The translations under genes and the position numbers were made by a program. Source: Pseudomonadota bacterium (GTDB lineage: Bacteria > Pseudomonadota > Gammaproteobacteria > Steroidobacterales > Steroidobacteraceae). Taken from it: a stretch of DNA of 64,000 nt. Location: contig JAFEDT010000011.1 of NCBI GenBank assembly GCA_018241445.1, positions 1-64,000 on the forward strand, in the 5' to 3' direction. The notes beneath the pieces were generated by a model that ran no database searches, was not told the DNA's origin, and saw only the letters and a program-made list of their open reading frames with translations. This document shows positions 18,551-26,240 of this stretch, piece after piece (positions within the stretch are counted from its first letter, which is position 1; the number at the start of each line of letters is the position of its first letter).

Positions 18551-19714
18551 TCAATCGATTGCCCCTGCAAGAATCTGCGTCGCGGGCACCACCGAGATCT
18601 TCGCGTGAGGATCGAAGGCTCTTGAACCGTTGTAGACGACAAGGCCGCGATGGATCACTCCGTCGGCGATGCCGCTCAGGAGATGCTTCCAGTCAGTTGC
18701 GTCAGTGGCAACGCCGGCCTTGAACTCCAGTCCGATCCGCTCGCTGCCCCGATCGATCAGCAGATCGATCTCGGTGCCCGCATGCGTACGAAAGAAGTAG
18801 CAGCCACTGCCGGGACGGCGCAGCGCTTCGAGCGCCAGGATCTGCTGGATCATGAAGCCCTCGAAGCTGTTGCCCCGGCCGGGTGAGGTGAGCAGCTCGT
18901 CGGCGGTGCTCACGCCCAGCAGGTAATGCAGCACGCCGCTATCGCGCAAGTAGACCTTCGGTGCCTTCACGAGACGCTTCGAAATGTTCGTGTGATAGGG
19001 CGCGAGCTGGCGCACCAGGAAATACCCGCCAAGCAGGTCGACGATGTTTTGGATGGTATGGTAGCTGTAACCGAGCGACCGCCCGAGGCTGGAGTAGTTG
19101 AGCAGCCCGCCGTGAGAATGCGCCAGCATGGTCAACAGCCGCCGTATTTCGGCTGCGGATAATTTCAGCTGATGACGGGCGATGTCTCTCTCCACCAACG
19201 TGCGCAGGTAGGCTTCTTGCCATGTGCGCCAGCGGTCTGCATGGCGCTCCAGGAAGGCATCGGGGTAACCTCCACGCAGCCACAGGCTCTCGAGCTTTAC
19301 GCCGCGACGGCCAGCGACTTCCGGATACAGGAAGGGCGTCAGCTCAAGCACGCCTACGCGGCCGGCCAGGCTCTCGGAAATACTCTGCAACAAATCGGGG
19401 CTGACTGAGCCCAGCAGAAAGAATCGTCCGTTCTTGTGCCGGGCCGCGTCGATCACTGCACGTAGTACCGGAAAAAGGGCGGGCAGGGTCTGGGCCTCAT
19501 CCAGGATCAGCGGTCCCGGCAGCTTCTGCAGTGCATACTCGGCATCACCGGAGAAAACCTGCAGATCTGACGGCCGCTCGAGGTCGAAGTAGCGCCCATC
19601 GACGAAATGGCGGACCAGGGTCGTCTTGCCGCATTGGCGCGGCCCGAGCAGGAGCACCGCGGGGAACTGCGTGGCCAGCTTCTTCAGGTGCGGTTCGGCG
19701 TCACGAGGGATCAT
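18551..19714 (-). CDS. AAA ATPase with DUF4143 C-terminal domain
   Basis: A 387-residue protein with an N-terminal AAA_14 ATPase (Walker A GPRQCGKTTLV at about residues 24-34, Walker B PLILDEAQ) and a C-terminal DUF4143 domain that includes a restriction-endonuclease-like signature (GTEIDLLIDRG...GLEFKAG: D, E-x-K). Such ATPases are abundant accessory genes with no settled function; the E-x-K core suggests a nuclease relic or active nuclease. ATG 19714 (MIPRDAEPHLKK) is preferred; a TTG 13 codons upstream lies within an inverted repeat. It ends 25 bases before the FAD enzyme gene and may share its transcript. Confidence 0.82.
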   Translation of the reverse strand: MIPRDAEPHLKKLATQFPAVLLLGPRQCGKTTLVRHFVDGRYFDLERPSDLQVFSGDAEYALQKLPGPLILDEAQTLPALFPVLRAVIDAARHKNGRFFLLGSVSPDLLQSISESLAGRVGVLELTPFLYPEVAGRRGVKLESLWLRGGYPDAFLERHADRWRTWQEAYLRTLVERDIARHQLKLSAAEIRRLLTMLAHSHGGLLNYSSLGRSLGYSYHTIQNIVDLLGGYFLVRQLAPYHTNISKRLVKAPKVYLRDSGVLHYLLGVSTADELLTSPGRGNSFEGFMIQQILALEALRRPGSGCYFFRTHAGTEIDLLIDRGSERIGLEFKAGVATDATDWKHLLSGIADGVIHRGLVVYNGSRAFDPHAKISVVPATQILAGAID

Positions 19715-19724
19715 GATGTTGTGA

Positions 19725-19749
19725 AATATAGAACTGTCATTTCTATATT
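19725..19749. promoter_or_regulatory. Inverted repeat before the DUF4143 ATPase
   Basis: AATATAGAA and TTCTATATT are perfect nine-base arms around a seven-base spacer, ending 10 bases upstream of the ATPase start. It is strikingly AT-rich in GC-rich DNA and is a good candidate operator or overlapping promoter. Confidence 0.55.
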
Positions 19750-19824
19750 GCAAATCGAGCAGCCGCCACCGCCCTGGGGGTAGTAGACTCCACGCACGCA
19801 GCGCGTCACTCCTGTACGAAAAAG

Positions 19825-20445
19825 ATGGCCCGGACCAAGAGCAGCGCCAGCTGGCTGTCGCGACACCTCAGCGATCCCTTCGTCAAGCAGGCGCAGAAGG
19901 ACGGCTATCGTTCGCGCTCGGCCTACAAGCTGCTCGAGCTGGATGAGAAGGACAGGCTGATCCGCCCGGGCATGCGGGTCATGGACCTGGGCAGCGCGCC
20001 GGGTGGCTGGTCGCAGGTGGCCGGCAGGCTGGTCGGGGAGAGGGGGCGTGTGCTTGCCACGGACATCCTGCCCATGGACCCGCTGCGCAATGTCGATTTC
20101 ATCCAGGGCGATTTCACCGGGGAAGCGGTGGTGCAGCAGGTGCTCGACTGGCTCGGCGGCGCGAAGTTTGACCTGATTATTTCCGACATCGCACCCAACA
20201 TCACCGGCATCGATTCAGCGGACCAGGGCAGGTCGATCCATTTCCTGGAGCTGGCGCTCGATACCGTGCGCCAGACCCTGAAGCCCGGCGCGAGTTTTGC
20301 CGCCAAGATGTTCCAGGGCTCCGGATCGGAGCAGTACCTGAAGGAATTGCGGACGCACTTCGCGAAGGTGCTCATCCGCAAGCCCGCCGCCTCGCGCAAG
20401 GAGTCGCGCGAGGTCTACCTGGTGGCCAAGGGGTTCAGGGGGTGA
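19825..20445 (+). CDS. rlmE: 23S rRNA (uridine-2552-2'-O) methyltransferase
   Basis: A 206-residue FtsJ/RrmJ enzyme that methylates U2552 in the ribosomal A loop during late 50S assembly. The K-D-K-E catalytic tetrad is present at K35, D121, K161 and E196, each three less than the E. coli numbers, and the SAM-binding motif VMDLGSAPGGWSQV is at 53-66. In many gammaproteobacteria rlmE precedes ftsH; here it is followed by a toxin-antitoxin pair and ftsH is not in the window, so the usual arrangement is broken. Confidence 0.96.
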   Translation: MARTKSSASWLSRHLSDPFVKQAQKDGYRSRSAYKLLELDEKDRLIRPGMRVMDLGSAPGGWSQVAGRLVGERGRVLATDILPMDPLRNVDFIQGDFTGEAVVQQVLDWLGGAKFDLIISDIAPNITGIDSADQGRSIHFLELALDTVRQTLKPGASFAAKMFQGSGSEQYLKELRTHFAKVLIRKPAASRKESREVYLVAKGFRG

Positions 20446-20484
20446 GATGGTCCCTTCGGCTTCGCTCAAACCGGTGGATTGGTG

Positions 20485-20511
20485 TAAACTAGACCAACTA
20501 AACTTAGTTTA
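20485..20511 (+). promoter_or_regulatory. Phd-type operator
   Basis: TAAACT-T-AGTTTA (20499-20511) is a perfect palindrome, and another TAAACT half site lies at 20485-20490. They stand just before GGAGG (20514-20518) and the antitoxin ATG at 20526, the expected place for autorepression by a Phd/YefM antitoxin. Confidence 0.6.
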
Positions 20512-20525
20512 ACGGAGGAACGCCC

Positions 20526-20771
20526 ATGAAGACGGTCAACATTCATGAAGCGAAGACGCACCTTTCGCGGTTGGTCGATCAGGCCGCTGCCGGCGAGCCT
20601 TTTGTCATTGCCAAGGCAGGCAAGCCCATGGTGAAGGTGGCCCCCCTGAGTGCCAGGCAGGGTGCGCAGGTCAAGCGGCTGGGATTCCTGGCGGGGCAGA
20701 TCACTGTACCGGACGATTTCAATGAAATGGGAGCGGCAGAAATCGAACGCCTGTTTGGCGATGTCCCATGA
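20526..20771 (+). CDS. Phd/YefM-family antitoxin
   Basis: An 81-residue antitoxin. The N-terminus MKTVNIHEAKTHLSRLVDQA and GEPFVIAKAGKPMVKV are textbook Phd/YefM dimerisation and DNA-binding segments; the C-terminal part (FLAGQITVPDDFNEM...IERLFG) matches the toxin-binding tail seen with PIN partners. Strong ribosome site GGAGG. It overlaps the PIN gene by four bases. Confidence 0.9.
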   Translation: MKTVNIHEAKTHLSRLVDQAAAGEPFVIAKAGKPMVKVAPLSARQGAQVKRLGFLAGQITVPDDFNEMGAAEIERLFGDVP

Positions 20772-21154
20772 AGCTGTTGCTGGATACACACCTGCTCCTG
20801 TGGGCGGCCGGCAAACCGGGCCGGCTCCCGAAGGCGGTGCGTGCCCTCATTGACGCGCCGGAGAATGAACTGTTCTTCAGCGTCGCGAGTCTCTGGGAAG
20901 TCGTGATCAAGCGCGGGCTCGGTCGCGAAGACTTCAAGGTCGATGCGCGATTGTTGCGGCGCGGACTTCTCGACAACGGCTACAGCGAGCTGCCCATCGC
21001 GAGCGAACACGTGGTCGCGATCGAGAGCCTTCCGCCAATCCACAAGGATCCCTTTGATCGGGTGCTGGTGGCTCAGGCGCAGGTGGAGGGCATCACATTG
21101 CTGACTGCCGATCCACGCGTGGCGAAATATCCTGGACCACTGCGCGCTGTCTGA
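20768..21154 (+). CDS. PIN-domain toxin paired with Phd
   Basis: A 128-residue PIN ribonuclease. Conserved acidic residues: Asp6 in LLLDTHLLLW, Glu in VASLWEVVIK, Asp in HKDPFDRVLVAQA and TADPRVAKY. The LLLDTHxLLWxxxxxxxL start defines the branch usually coupled to Phd-type antitoxins. Expected to cleave RNA when the antitoxin is lost. ATGA overlap with the antitoxin shows coupled translation. Confidence 0.9.
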   Translation: MKLLLDTHLLLWAAGKPGRLPKAVRALIDAPENELFFSVASLWEVVIKRGLGREDFKVDARLLRRGLLDNGYSELPIASEHVVAIESLPPIHKDPFDRVLVAQAQVEGITLLTADPRVAKYPGPLRAV

Positions 21155-21179
21155 AGCGCCCGAATCATCGCAGGCATGG

Positions 21180-22220
21180 CTATCCTGGCGTTCCGACCTG
21201 GGTCGGGTAGCCGGCCTCCCGCCAGGCCTGCATGCCGCCATCCAGCGCCACGGCGCGCTGAAATCCCATCTCGCGCAGGGTCGCGGCCGCCAGGGTCGAA
21301 ATGCGGCCCAGCTCGCAGTACACGACGATGCGCAGGGTCGGGTCGGGCAGGTCCTGGTTGACCCGCAGTTCCAGCTGCCCGCGCGGCAGCAGCTTCGCGC
21401 CCGGGATGCGGCCGCCCTCCCAGGCCTCGCGCTCGCGCACATCCAGGACGATCAGCCCGGGATGTTCCGCTTCGATGCGGGACTTCAGTTCGGCGAGGGC
21501 CATGAAGGGTACGTGCTCGGCGGCCTCCGCCAGCATCTGCGCCACCGTCTTGCCGCCACTCATGTTGGTTCGCAGCGCCTCGGTGAGATGCGTGGGCATG
21601 CCGAGGTTGAGGCTGCGCATCATTTCCACGAACTGTGCCCGGTCGCGCTTCTGCAGCCGCGGGTTGGCTGCCAGTTCGTCGCCGATGGTAGTGTGGCTGC
21701 GGCCCTTGTATTCGTGGGCCGGGTGCACCCTCAGCGCCGGGTCCAGGCGCAGCAGCGAGTTGAACAGGCTGTCGTAGAGCGCCTCGGGGTCGCCGCTGGG
21801 CAGGTCGGTGCGCCCGGTGGCGCCGATCAGCAGCGTGTCGCCGGTAAACACGCGGTCCTCCACCTGCAGGCACATGGAGTCGCGGGTATGCCCCGGGGTA
21901 TGCAGCACCCGCAGCCGCAGTTTGCCCACCGCCAGCAGCTCGCCGTCCTCCAGCGTCAGTTCCACGCCGGGAGCCGGGCTGGCGCGGTGCATGGCGATGG
22001 GCGCATCCAGGCGCCGCGCGAGCTGGCGGGTCGCCGAGAAGTGATCGGCGTGCGTGTGGGTGTCGATCAGGTAGTGGATGCGCAGTCCGTCGCGTGCCGC
22101 CAGCGCCAGGTAGCGGTCGATCAGGCTGATCTCCGGGTCGATCAGCGCCGCGGCGCAGGTGTCGGCGCAGCCGACGAGGTATGACTGGCAGCCGCCGGCA
22201 CTGAGATGCTCGAAGATCAT
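21180..22220 (-). CDS. MBL-fold persulfide-dioxygenase-like enzyme fused to rhodanese
   Basis: A 346-residue two-domain protein. The metallo-beta-lactamase domain (about 1-235) has THTHADH at 54-60, HTPGH with H111, and the GDTLLIGATGRTDLPSGD segment typical of ETHE1-type glutathione persulfide dioxygenases. The rhodanese domain (about 240-340) has the active-site Cys302 in VYCELGRI. Natural fusions of this kind process sulfane sulfur from hydrogen sulfide or cysteine breakdown to sulfite or thiosulfate. The start at 22220 follows an AGGGGGGA ribosome site; the frame is open further upstream but lacks family similarity. It is divergent from ppiD. Confidence 0.88.
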   Translation of the reverse strand: MIFEHLSAGGCQSYLVGCADTCAAALIDPEISLIDRYLALAARDGLRIHYLIDTHTHADHFSATRQLARRLDAPIAMHRASPAPGVELTLEDGELLAVGKLRLRVLHTPGHTRDSMCLQVEDRVFTGDTLLIGATGRTDLPSGDPEALYDSLFNSLLRLDPALRVHPAHEYKGRSHTTIGDELAANPRLQKRDRAQFVEMMRSLNLGMPTHLTEALRTNMSGGKTVAQMLAEAAEHVPFMALAELKSRIEAEHPGLIVLDVREREAWEGGRIPGAKLLPRGQLELRVNQDLPDPTLRIVVYCELGRISTLAAATLREMGFQRAVALDGGMQAWREAGYPTQVGTPG

Positions 22221-22374
22221 TGTCCCCCCTGTTGTCGCCCGGTGACCCGGCCGGTCACTCGCCTCGATTGTGTCCCACCTCGCTGGCAATTTCCGCTTCG
22301 CCCGGCCGGAACCAATGCCGCCGGCCGGCAACCGGGGCTCGGCCCTTGCCGGGGGGATTACGCCGGATCGATTG

Positions 22375-22383
22375 TGCGATAAT
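22375..22383 (+). promoter_or_regulatory. Extended -10 candidate for ppiD
   Basis: TG-C-GATAAT lies 42 bases before the ppiD start. No good -35 box is present, which is tolerated for extended -10 promoters. Weak support. Confidence 0.35.
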
Positions 22384-22424
22384 CCTTGGTTTGCCCACAT
22401 CATCTGCCCGGAGATCACTTCCGC

Positions 22425-24326
22425 ATGCTTCAGCGTATCGGTGACAGCCTTCATACCCACCGCTGGTTCTGGTACGTCATGCTCGGCGCCCTGGCGCTCG
22501 TGTTTGCCGCCTGGGGCGCCTATGGCGTCGTCAACCTGAATGTCGGCAGTTCCAGCTACGCCGCCGAGGGCGGGGGAGCGAAGATCCCACTGGAGGAGGC
22601 GCGCAACGCCTGGCTGCGCGAGCAGACGGACTGGCAGCAGCGCCTGGGTGGGGCGGAGATTCCGGCGCAGCTGCGTGAGCGCCTGCAGGACCAGGTACTG
22701 GAGCGGCTGATCACCAATGCGCTCATGACGCAGCGCACGGGCGAGCTGGGCTATCGCGTCACCCCTGCTGCGCTGCGCGATGCGATCCAGCGGGAACCCG
22801 CCTTCCAGATCTCCGGCCAGTACTCGGCCGAGGCCGCCAAGGCGGCGCTGTCGCAGGCGGGCATTTCACTGGAGGCCTACCAGGCCGACCTGAGCGCCGC
22901 GTTGCAGCGGGCGCAATTGCAGGGCGGCATCCGTGCTTCGCAGTTCCTGACGCCCGCGGAGGTGCAGCACCTGGGCGCACTCGAAAACGAGGAGCGCGAG
23001 GTGCGCTACCTGACCTTGCCGGCCGATCGCTTCAAGGCCGCGGTGAAGGTGGACGATGCGGCGATCGCCGCCTGGTACAAGGCCCACCAGGCGCAGTACA
23101 TGACGGTCGAGTCGGCGCACCTTCAGTACGCGGAGCTGCGCCTGGACACACTCGCGGCACAGCAGACCGTGTCCGATGAGGACCTGCACGCCGCCTACGA
23201 CAAGCAAAAGAGCCAGTTCGTGGTCCCGGAGCGCCGCCATGCGCGGCACATCCTGATCACCGGCAAGGACGACAAGGCCGCGCAGGCGCTCGCCCAGCAG
23301 GTGCTTGCCCAGGCCAAGGCGGGCAAGGACTTCGCGGCGCTGGCGCGCCAGTATTCCCGGGATCCCGGCTCCGCCCAGAACGGGGGCGACCTGGGCTGGG
23401 CGGATCGCGGCAGCTTCGTCGCGCCCTTCGCGGATGCGCTGTTCGGCATGTCGGTGGGCGAGATCCGTGGCCCGGTGAAGACCCAGTACGGCTACCACAT
23501 CATCCGGCTCGACGAGATCCAGCCGGGCAAGACCCGTTCCTTCGACGAGGCGCGCGCGGAGCTGGCGTCGCGACTTGCCCATGATCGCGCCTCGGACCGC
23601 TTCGGGGAGATCCAGGAGCAGCTGCAGAGCAAGCTGCAGGAGCCGGGCGCGGACCTGGCTGCCCTGGCGCAGCAGTTCAACCTGCAGCAGGGCGACATCG
23701 CCGACTTTGCCAAGGGCGCCGGCGCCACCCCGCTGGGCGTGGCCAAGCCGATCCAGGACCTGGTGTTCGGCGATCCGCCGCTGGCGACCGGGCGCATCGG
23801 CGGTCCGGTGCTGCTGGCGGATGACCGGCTGGTGCTGGTGAAGGTACTGGAACTGCGCAAGCCGCAGCCCGAGCCGCTGGCGAAGGTGCGCGACAGCATT
23901 GTCGCGGCCATCACGAAGGAGCAGTCGGCCAAGGCGGCGCTGGCGGCCGCCACTTCCGCCCGCGAGCGGCTGGCCGGCGGGGCGAGCTTCGACGCCGTGG
24001 CCCAGGACCTGAAATTGACGGCCGAACCGGCGCACTTCATCGGGCGGCAGGATCCGTCGGTTCCCGCGGCGGTGCGCGACGCCGTGTTCGCCACCGCGCC
24101 CCCTGCGCCCGGTAAGCCGGAGTTGCGGGCCATCGCGCTGCCGGATGGGGGAGCAGCCGTGGTGGACGTGACGGCTACCAGGGTTGCCCGGGTCACCGAC
24201 CAGAAGGCGATCAATGAGCGCCTGTCGAAGGAAGTGGACTCGCGGGGAGTGACCGACGCGCTGGCCTACACCGAACAGGTGCGGCGCGAGACGCAAGTAC
24301 GCAAGAACCCGAAGGCGTTCGAGTAG
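22425..24326 (+). CDS. ppiD: Periplasmic folding chaperone PpiD
   Basis: A 633-residue membrane-anchored chaperone that assists proteins leaving the Sec translocon. One N-terminal signal anchor (about residues 12-34), a SurA_N-like chaperone domain, a parvulin domain (RRHARHILI...DLGWADRGSFVAPFADALFGM...YGYHIIRLDEI, about 275-370) and a second, degenerate PPIase-like domain follow. ATG 22425 gives the typical MLQRIGDS start and is preferred to an upstream frame extension. In most relatives ppiD directly follows lon and hupB; here about 20 kb intervene. Confidence 0.93.
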   Translation: MLQRIGDSLHTHRWFWYVMLGALALVFAAWGAYGVVNLNVGSSSYAAEGGGAKIPLEEARNAWLREQTDWQQRLGGAEIPAQLRERLQDQVLERLITNALMTQRTGELGYRVTPAALRDAIQREPAFQISGQYSAEAAKAALSQAGISLEAYQADLSAALQRAQLQGGIRASQFLTPAEVQHLGALENEEREVRYLTLPADRFKAAVKVDDAAIAAWYKAHQAQYMTVESAHLQYAELRLDTLAAQQTVSDEDLHAAYDKQKSQFVVPERRHARHILITGKDDKAAQALAQQVLAQAKAGKDFAALARQYSRDPGSAQNGGDLGWADRGSFVAPFADALFGMSVGEIRGPVKTQYGYHIIRLDEIQPGKTRSFDEARAELASRLAHDRASDRFGEIQEQLQSKLQEPGADLAALAQQFNLQQGDIADFAKGAGATPLGVAKPIQDLVFGDPPLATGRIGGPVLLADDRLVLVKVLELRKPQPEPLAKVRDSIVAAITKEQSAKAALAAATSARERLAGGASFDAVAQDLKLTAEPAHFIGRQDPSVPAAVRDAVFATAPPAPGKPELRAIALPDGGAAVVDVTATRVARVTDQKAINERLSKEVDSRGVTDALAYTEQVRRETQVRKNPKAFE

Positions 24327-24378
24327 GTGCGCCGCGCGCCCGGTCCCTCGCGCGATGCTCTCCCGGCAAAATTCGCTC

Positions 24379-24439
24379 CGGTGCGAAGAAGTGGCATCAA
24401 GTAGGAATAAGTACGAACAAGTAGGAATGCTTCGCACCG
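24379..24439. repeat. Four tandem 10-mers enclosed in an inverted repeat
   Basis: Arms CGGTGCGAAG (24379-24388) and CTTCGCACCG (24430-24439) are perfect ten-base complements. Between them are four head-to-tail 10-mers starting with AAGT: AAGTGGCATC, AAGTAGGAAT, AAGTACGAAC, AAGTAGGAAT (24389-24428). The element sits between the convergent ppiD and hydrolase genes. It may end transcription from both sides or be a protein-binding site with one repeat per helical turn. Confidence 0.7.
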
Positions 24440-24502
24440 CAGCCAAACTGCGGACTCGTACACGCGAGCAGCCCGGGCCTGCGGTCGGGTAGGGCGCCTG
24501 AT

Positions 24503-25348
24503 CTATGCGAGAGAATCGGCGACCCACCGGCACAGGGCGCTGCCGCTGTCGGCAAAGCCTTCGAGGATCGAGAAGTGGTTGGTGCCGGGCACCGCGCCGA
24601 GCCGTGAGCGGTTGCCCGCGGCCTGCCAGGCCTCGTGATAGACAGTGGACTGGCGGGCGAACTCCGCCGGCTCCGACTCCCCCCAGGTGATCCATAGCGA
24701 CGCGCTGCTGTGCCCGATGCTGAACAGCGGCGAGCAGTCGCGCACCAGGCGCTCATCGAGCCGCAGGTCCGGCTGCAGGAAACTGTGGCGCAGGGGCGCC
24801 AGATCGTAGATCCCCGATAGCAGCGCCGCGCCGCGCAGCGGCTCTGTGGCGATGCCGTACAGGTCCCGCCAGGGTGTCTGCAGCGTCATGGCTGCCAGGT
24901 GGGCGCCGGCGGAGTGTCCCCCGATGGCGATACGCCCGGGATCAGCGCCGTACGCGGCGGCGTGGCCCACGACCCAGGTGAGCGCGGCACGGGCCTGGCG
25001 GATGATTTCCCCGATCCCGACCACGGGGCACAGGGCGTAGTCCGGCAGGATGGTCGTGATGCCCAGCGGCCGCAGCCCGGCGGCAATCCAGCTGTGCATC
25101 GCGGCCGAGCCGCCGCGCCAGTAACCGCCGTGCAGGAACACGAACACCGGGGCGTCCGCTTGCGCCGCCGGGAAGACGTCCAGCGTCTCGGGGCGTGACG
25201 GGCCGTAGGGCACGCCCAGCCTGTGCGGCAGCCGCGCGCGGGTGCGGGCGGCCTCATCGCTCCAGCGGCGCAGCAGTGCGTCCTCGTCCGCCACCTGCCG
25301 CGACACGTCGTACTGCGCGTCGAGCCAGTCCTTCGCCGTCCCGATCAA
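24503..25348 (-). CDS. Alpha/beta hydrolase, HSL/kynurenine-formamidase-like
   Basis: A 281-residue hydrolase. HGGYWRGG forms the oxyanion hole (HGG motif of the hormone-sensitive-lipase group), GHSAGAHLAA gives the nucleophile Ser, and the C-terminal GTNHFSILE carries the His. The N-terminal segment (LDAQYDVSRQVADEDALLRRW) matches the group that includes arylformamidases. No ATG is available near the N-terminus; the start is TTG 25348, reached from a TGAGG site overlapping the fabI stop. It follows fabI by 10 bases and is probably co-transcribed with it. Confidence 0.8.
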   Translation of the reverse strand: MIGTAKDWLDAQYDVSRQVADEDALLRRWSDEAARTRARLPHRLGVPYGPSRPETLDVFPAAQADAPVFVFLHGGYWRGGSAAMHSWIAAGLRPLGITTILPDYALCPVVGIGEIIRQARAALTWVVGHAAAYGADPGRIAIGGHSAGAHLAAMTLQTPWRDLYGIATEPLRGAALLSGIYDLAPLRHSFLQPDLRLDERLVRDCSPLFSIGHSSASLWITWGESEPAEFARQSTVYHEAWQAAGNRSRLGAVPGTNHFSILEGFADSGSALCRWVADSLA

Positions 25349-25358
25349 AAAAGGTGCC

Positions 25359-26156
25359 TCAGCCCTCGCTCTCCAGCGGGAAGCTCATGCCCACGGTGCT
25401 GAAGCCGCTGTCGACGTAGAGGATCTCCCCGGTGATGCCCGCGGCCAGGTCCGAGCACAGGAACGCGGCGGCATTGCCGACGTCCTCCGGGGTCACGTTG
25501 CGACGCATCGGCGCGACCTCGGCCACCCGGCTGAGCATCTTGCGGAAGCCCGGGATCCCGGCGGCCGCGAGTGTCTTGATCGGGCCGGCGGAGATGCCGT
25601 TGACGCGCACGCCCTTCGGCCCCAGGTCGGCGGCCAGGAAACGCACGTTGGCCTCCAGACTGGCCTTGGCCAGGCCCATGACGTTGTAGCCCGGAATGGA
25701 GCGCACCGCCCCCAGGTACGACAGGGTCAGCACGGCGCCCTGGCGGCCCGCCATCAGCGGGTGCGCGCGCTGCGCCAGCGCGGTGAGCGAGTAGCTGGAG
25801 ACATCGTGCGCAATGCGGAACCCCTCGCGGCTGGTCGCGTCCAGGAAGGTCCCGGTGAGCGCCTCACGCGGCGCGTAGGCGACCGCGTGCACCACGATAT
25901 CCAGCGCGCCCCACTCGCGCTGCAGCAGCGCAAAGGCGGCGTCCGTCTGTTCATCGACGGTGACGTCGAGTGGCATGGTGAGGGTCGCGCCCAGCGACTG
26001 GGCGAGCGGCACGACGCGCTCCTTCATCTTGTCGTTGACGTAGGAGAAGGCGAGCTGCGCGCCCTCGCGGTGCATGGCCTGGGCAATGCCCCAGGCGATG
26101 GAGCGGTCGGTGGCGACGCCGACGATGAAGGCGCGCTTGCCGGTCAGAAATCCCAT
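25359..26156 (-). CDS. fabI: Enoyl-[acyl-carrier-protein] reductase (NADH)
   Basis: A 265-residue short-chain-dehydrogenase-like enzyme that reduces trans-2-enoyl-ACP, the last step of each fatty-acid elongation cycle and the target of triclosan. The cofactor loop [13 protein letters not shown] at about 13-25 and the Y-x6-K catalytic pair Y157/K164 (GYNVMGLAK) define FabI. ATG 26156 follows GGAGGA. The gene is first in a two-gene unit with the alpha/beta hydrolase. Confidence 0.96.
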   Translation of the reverse strand: MGFLTGKRAFIVGVATDRSIAWGIAQAMHREGAQLAFSYVNDKMKERVVPLAQSLGATLTMPLDVTVDEQTDAAFALLQREWGALDIVVHAVAYAPREALTGTFLDATSREGFRIAHDVSSYSLTALAQRAHPLMAGRQGAVLTLSYLGAVRSIPGYNVMGLAKASLEANVRFLAADLGPKGVRVNGISAGPIKTLAAAGIPGFRKMLSRVAEVAPMRRNVTPEDVGNAAAFLCSDLAAGITGEILYVDSGFSTVGMSFPLESEG

Positions 26157-26240
26157 GTTGAGTTCCTCCGGCTGCGGATTATGCCGCAACGCCTGCCCGC
26201 CCGGGCGCCGCCGGGCTTGCGCAGCCCCCTGCGGCGGCTG

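Noticed and set aside
18526..18642. N-terminal extension of the FAD dehydrogenase by 39 codons
   Set aside because: The extension overlaps the ATPase gene, lacks family similarity, and GTG 18525 has a ribosome site.
24389..24428. Tandem repeats considered as a mini CRISPR
   Set aside because: Units are 10 bases and directly adjacent without spacers, and no cas genes are present.
22866..24695. A 609-codon open frame antisense to ppiD
   Set aside because: It mirrors a GC-rich coding gene, has no recognisable family sequence, and its composition (His/Arg/Gln-rich) is that of an antisense shadow.
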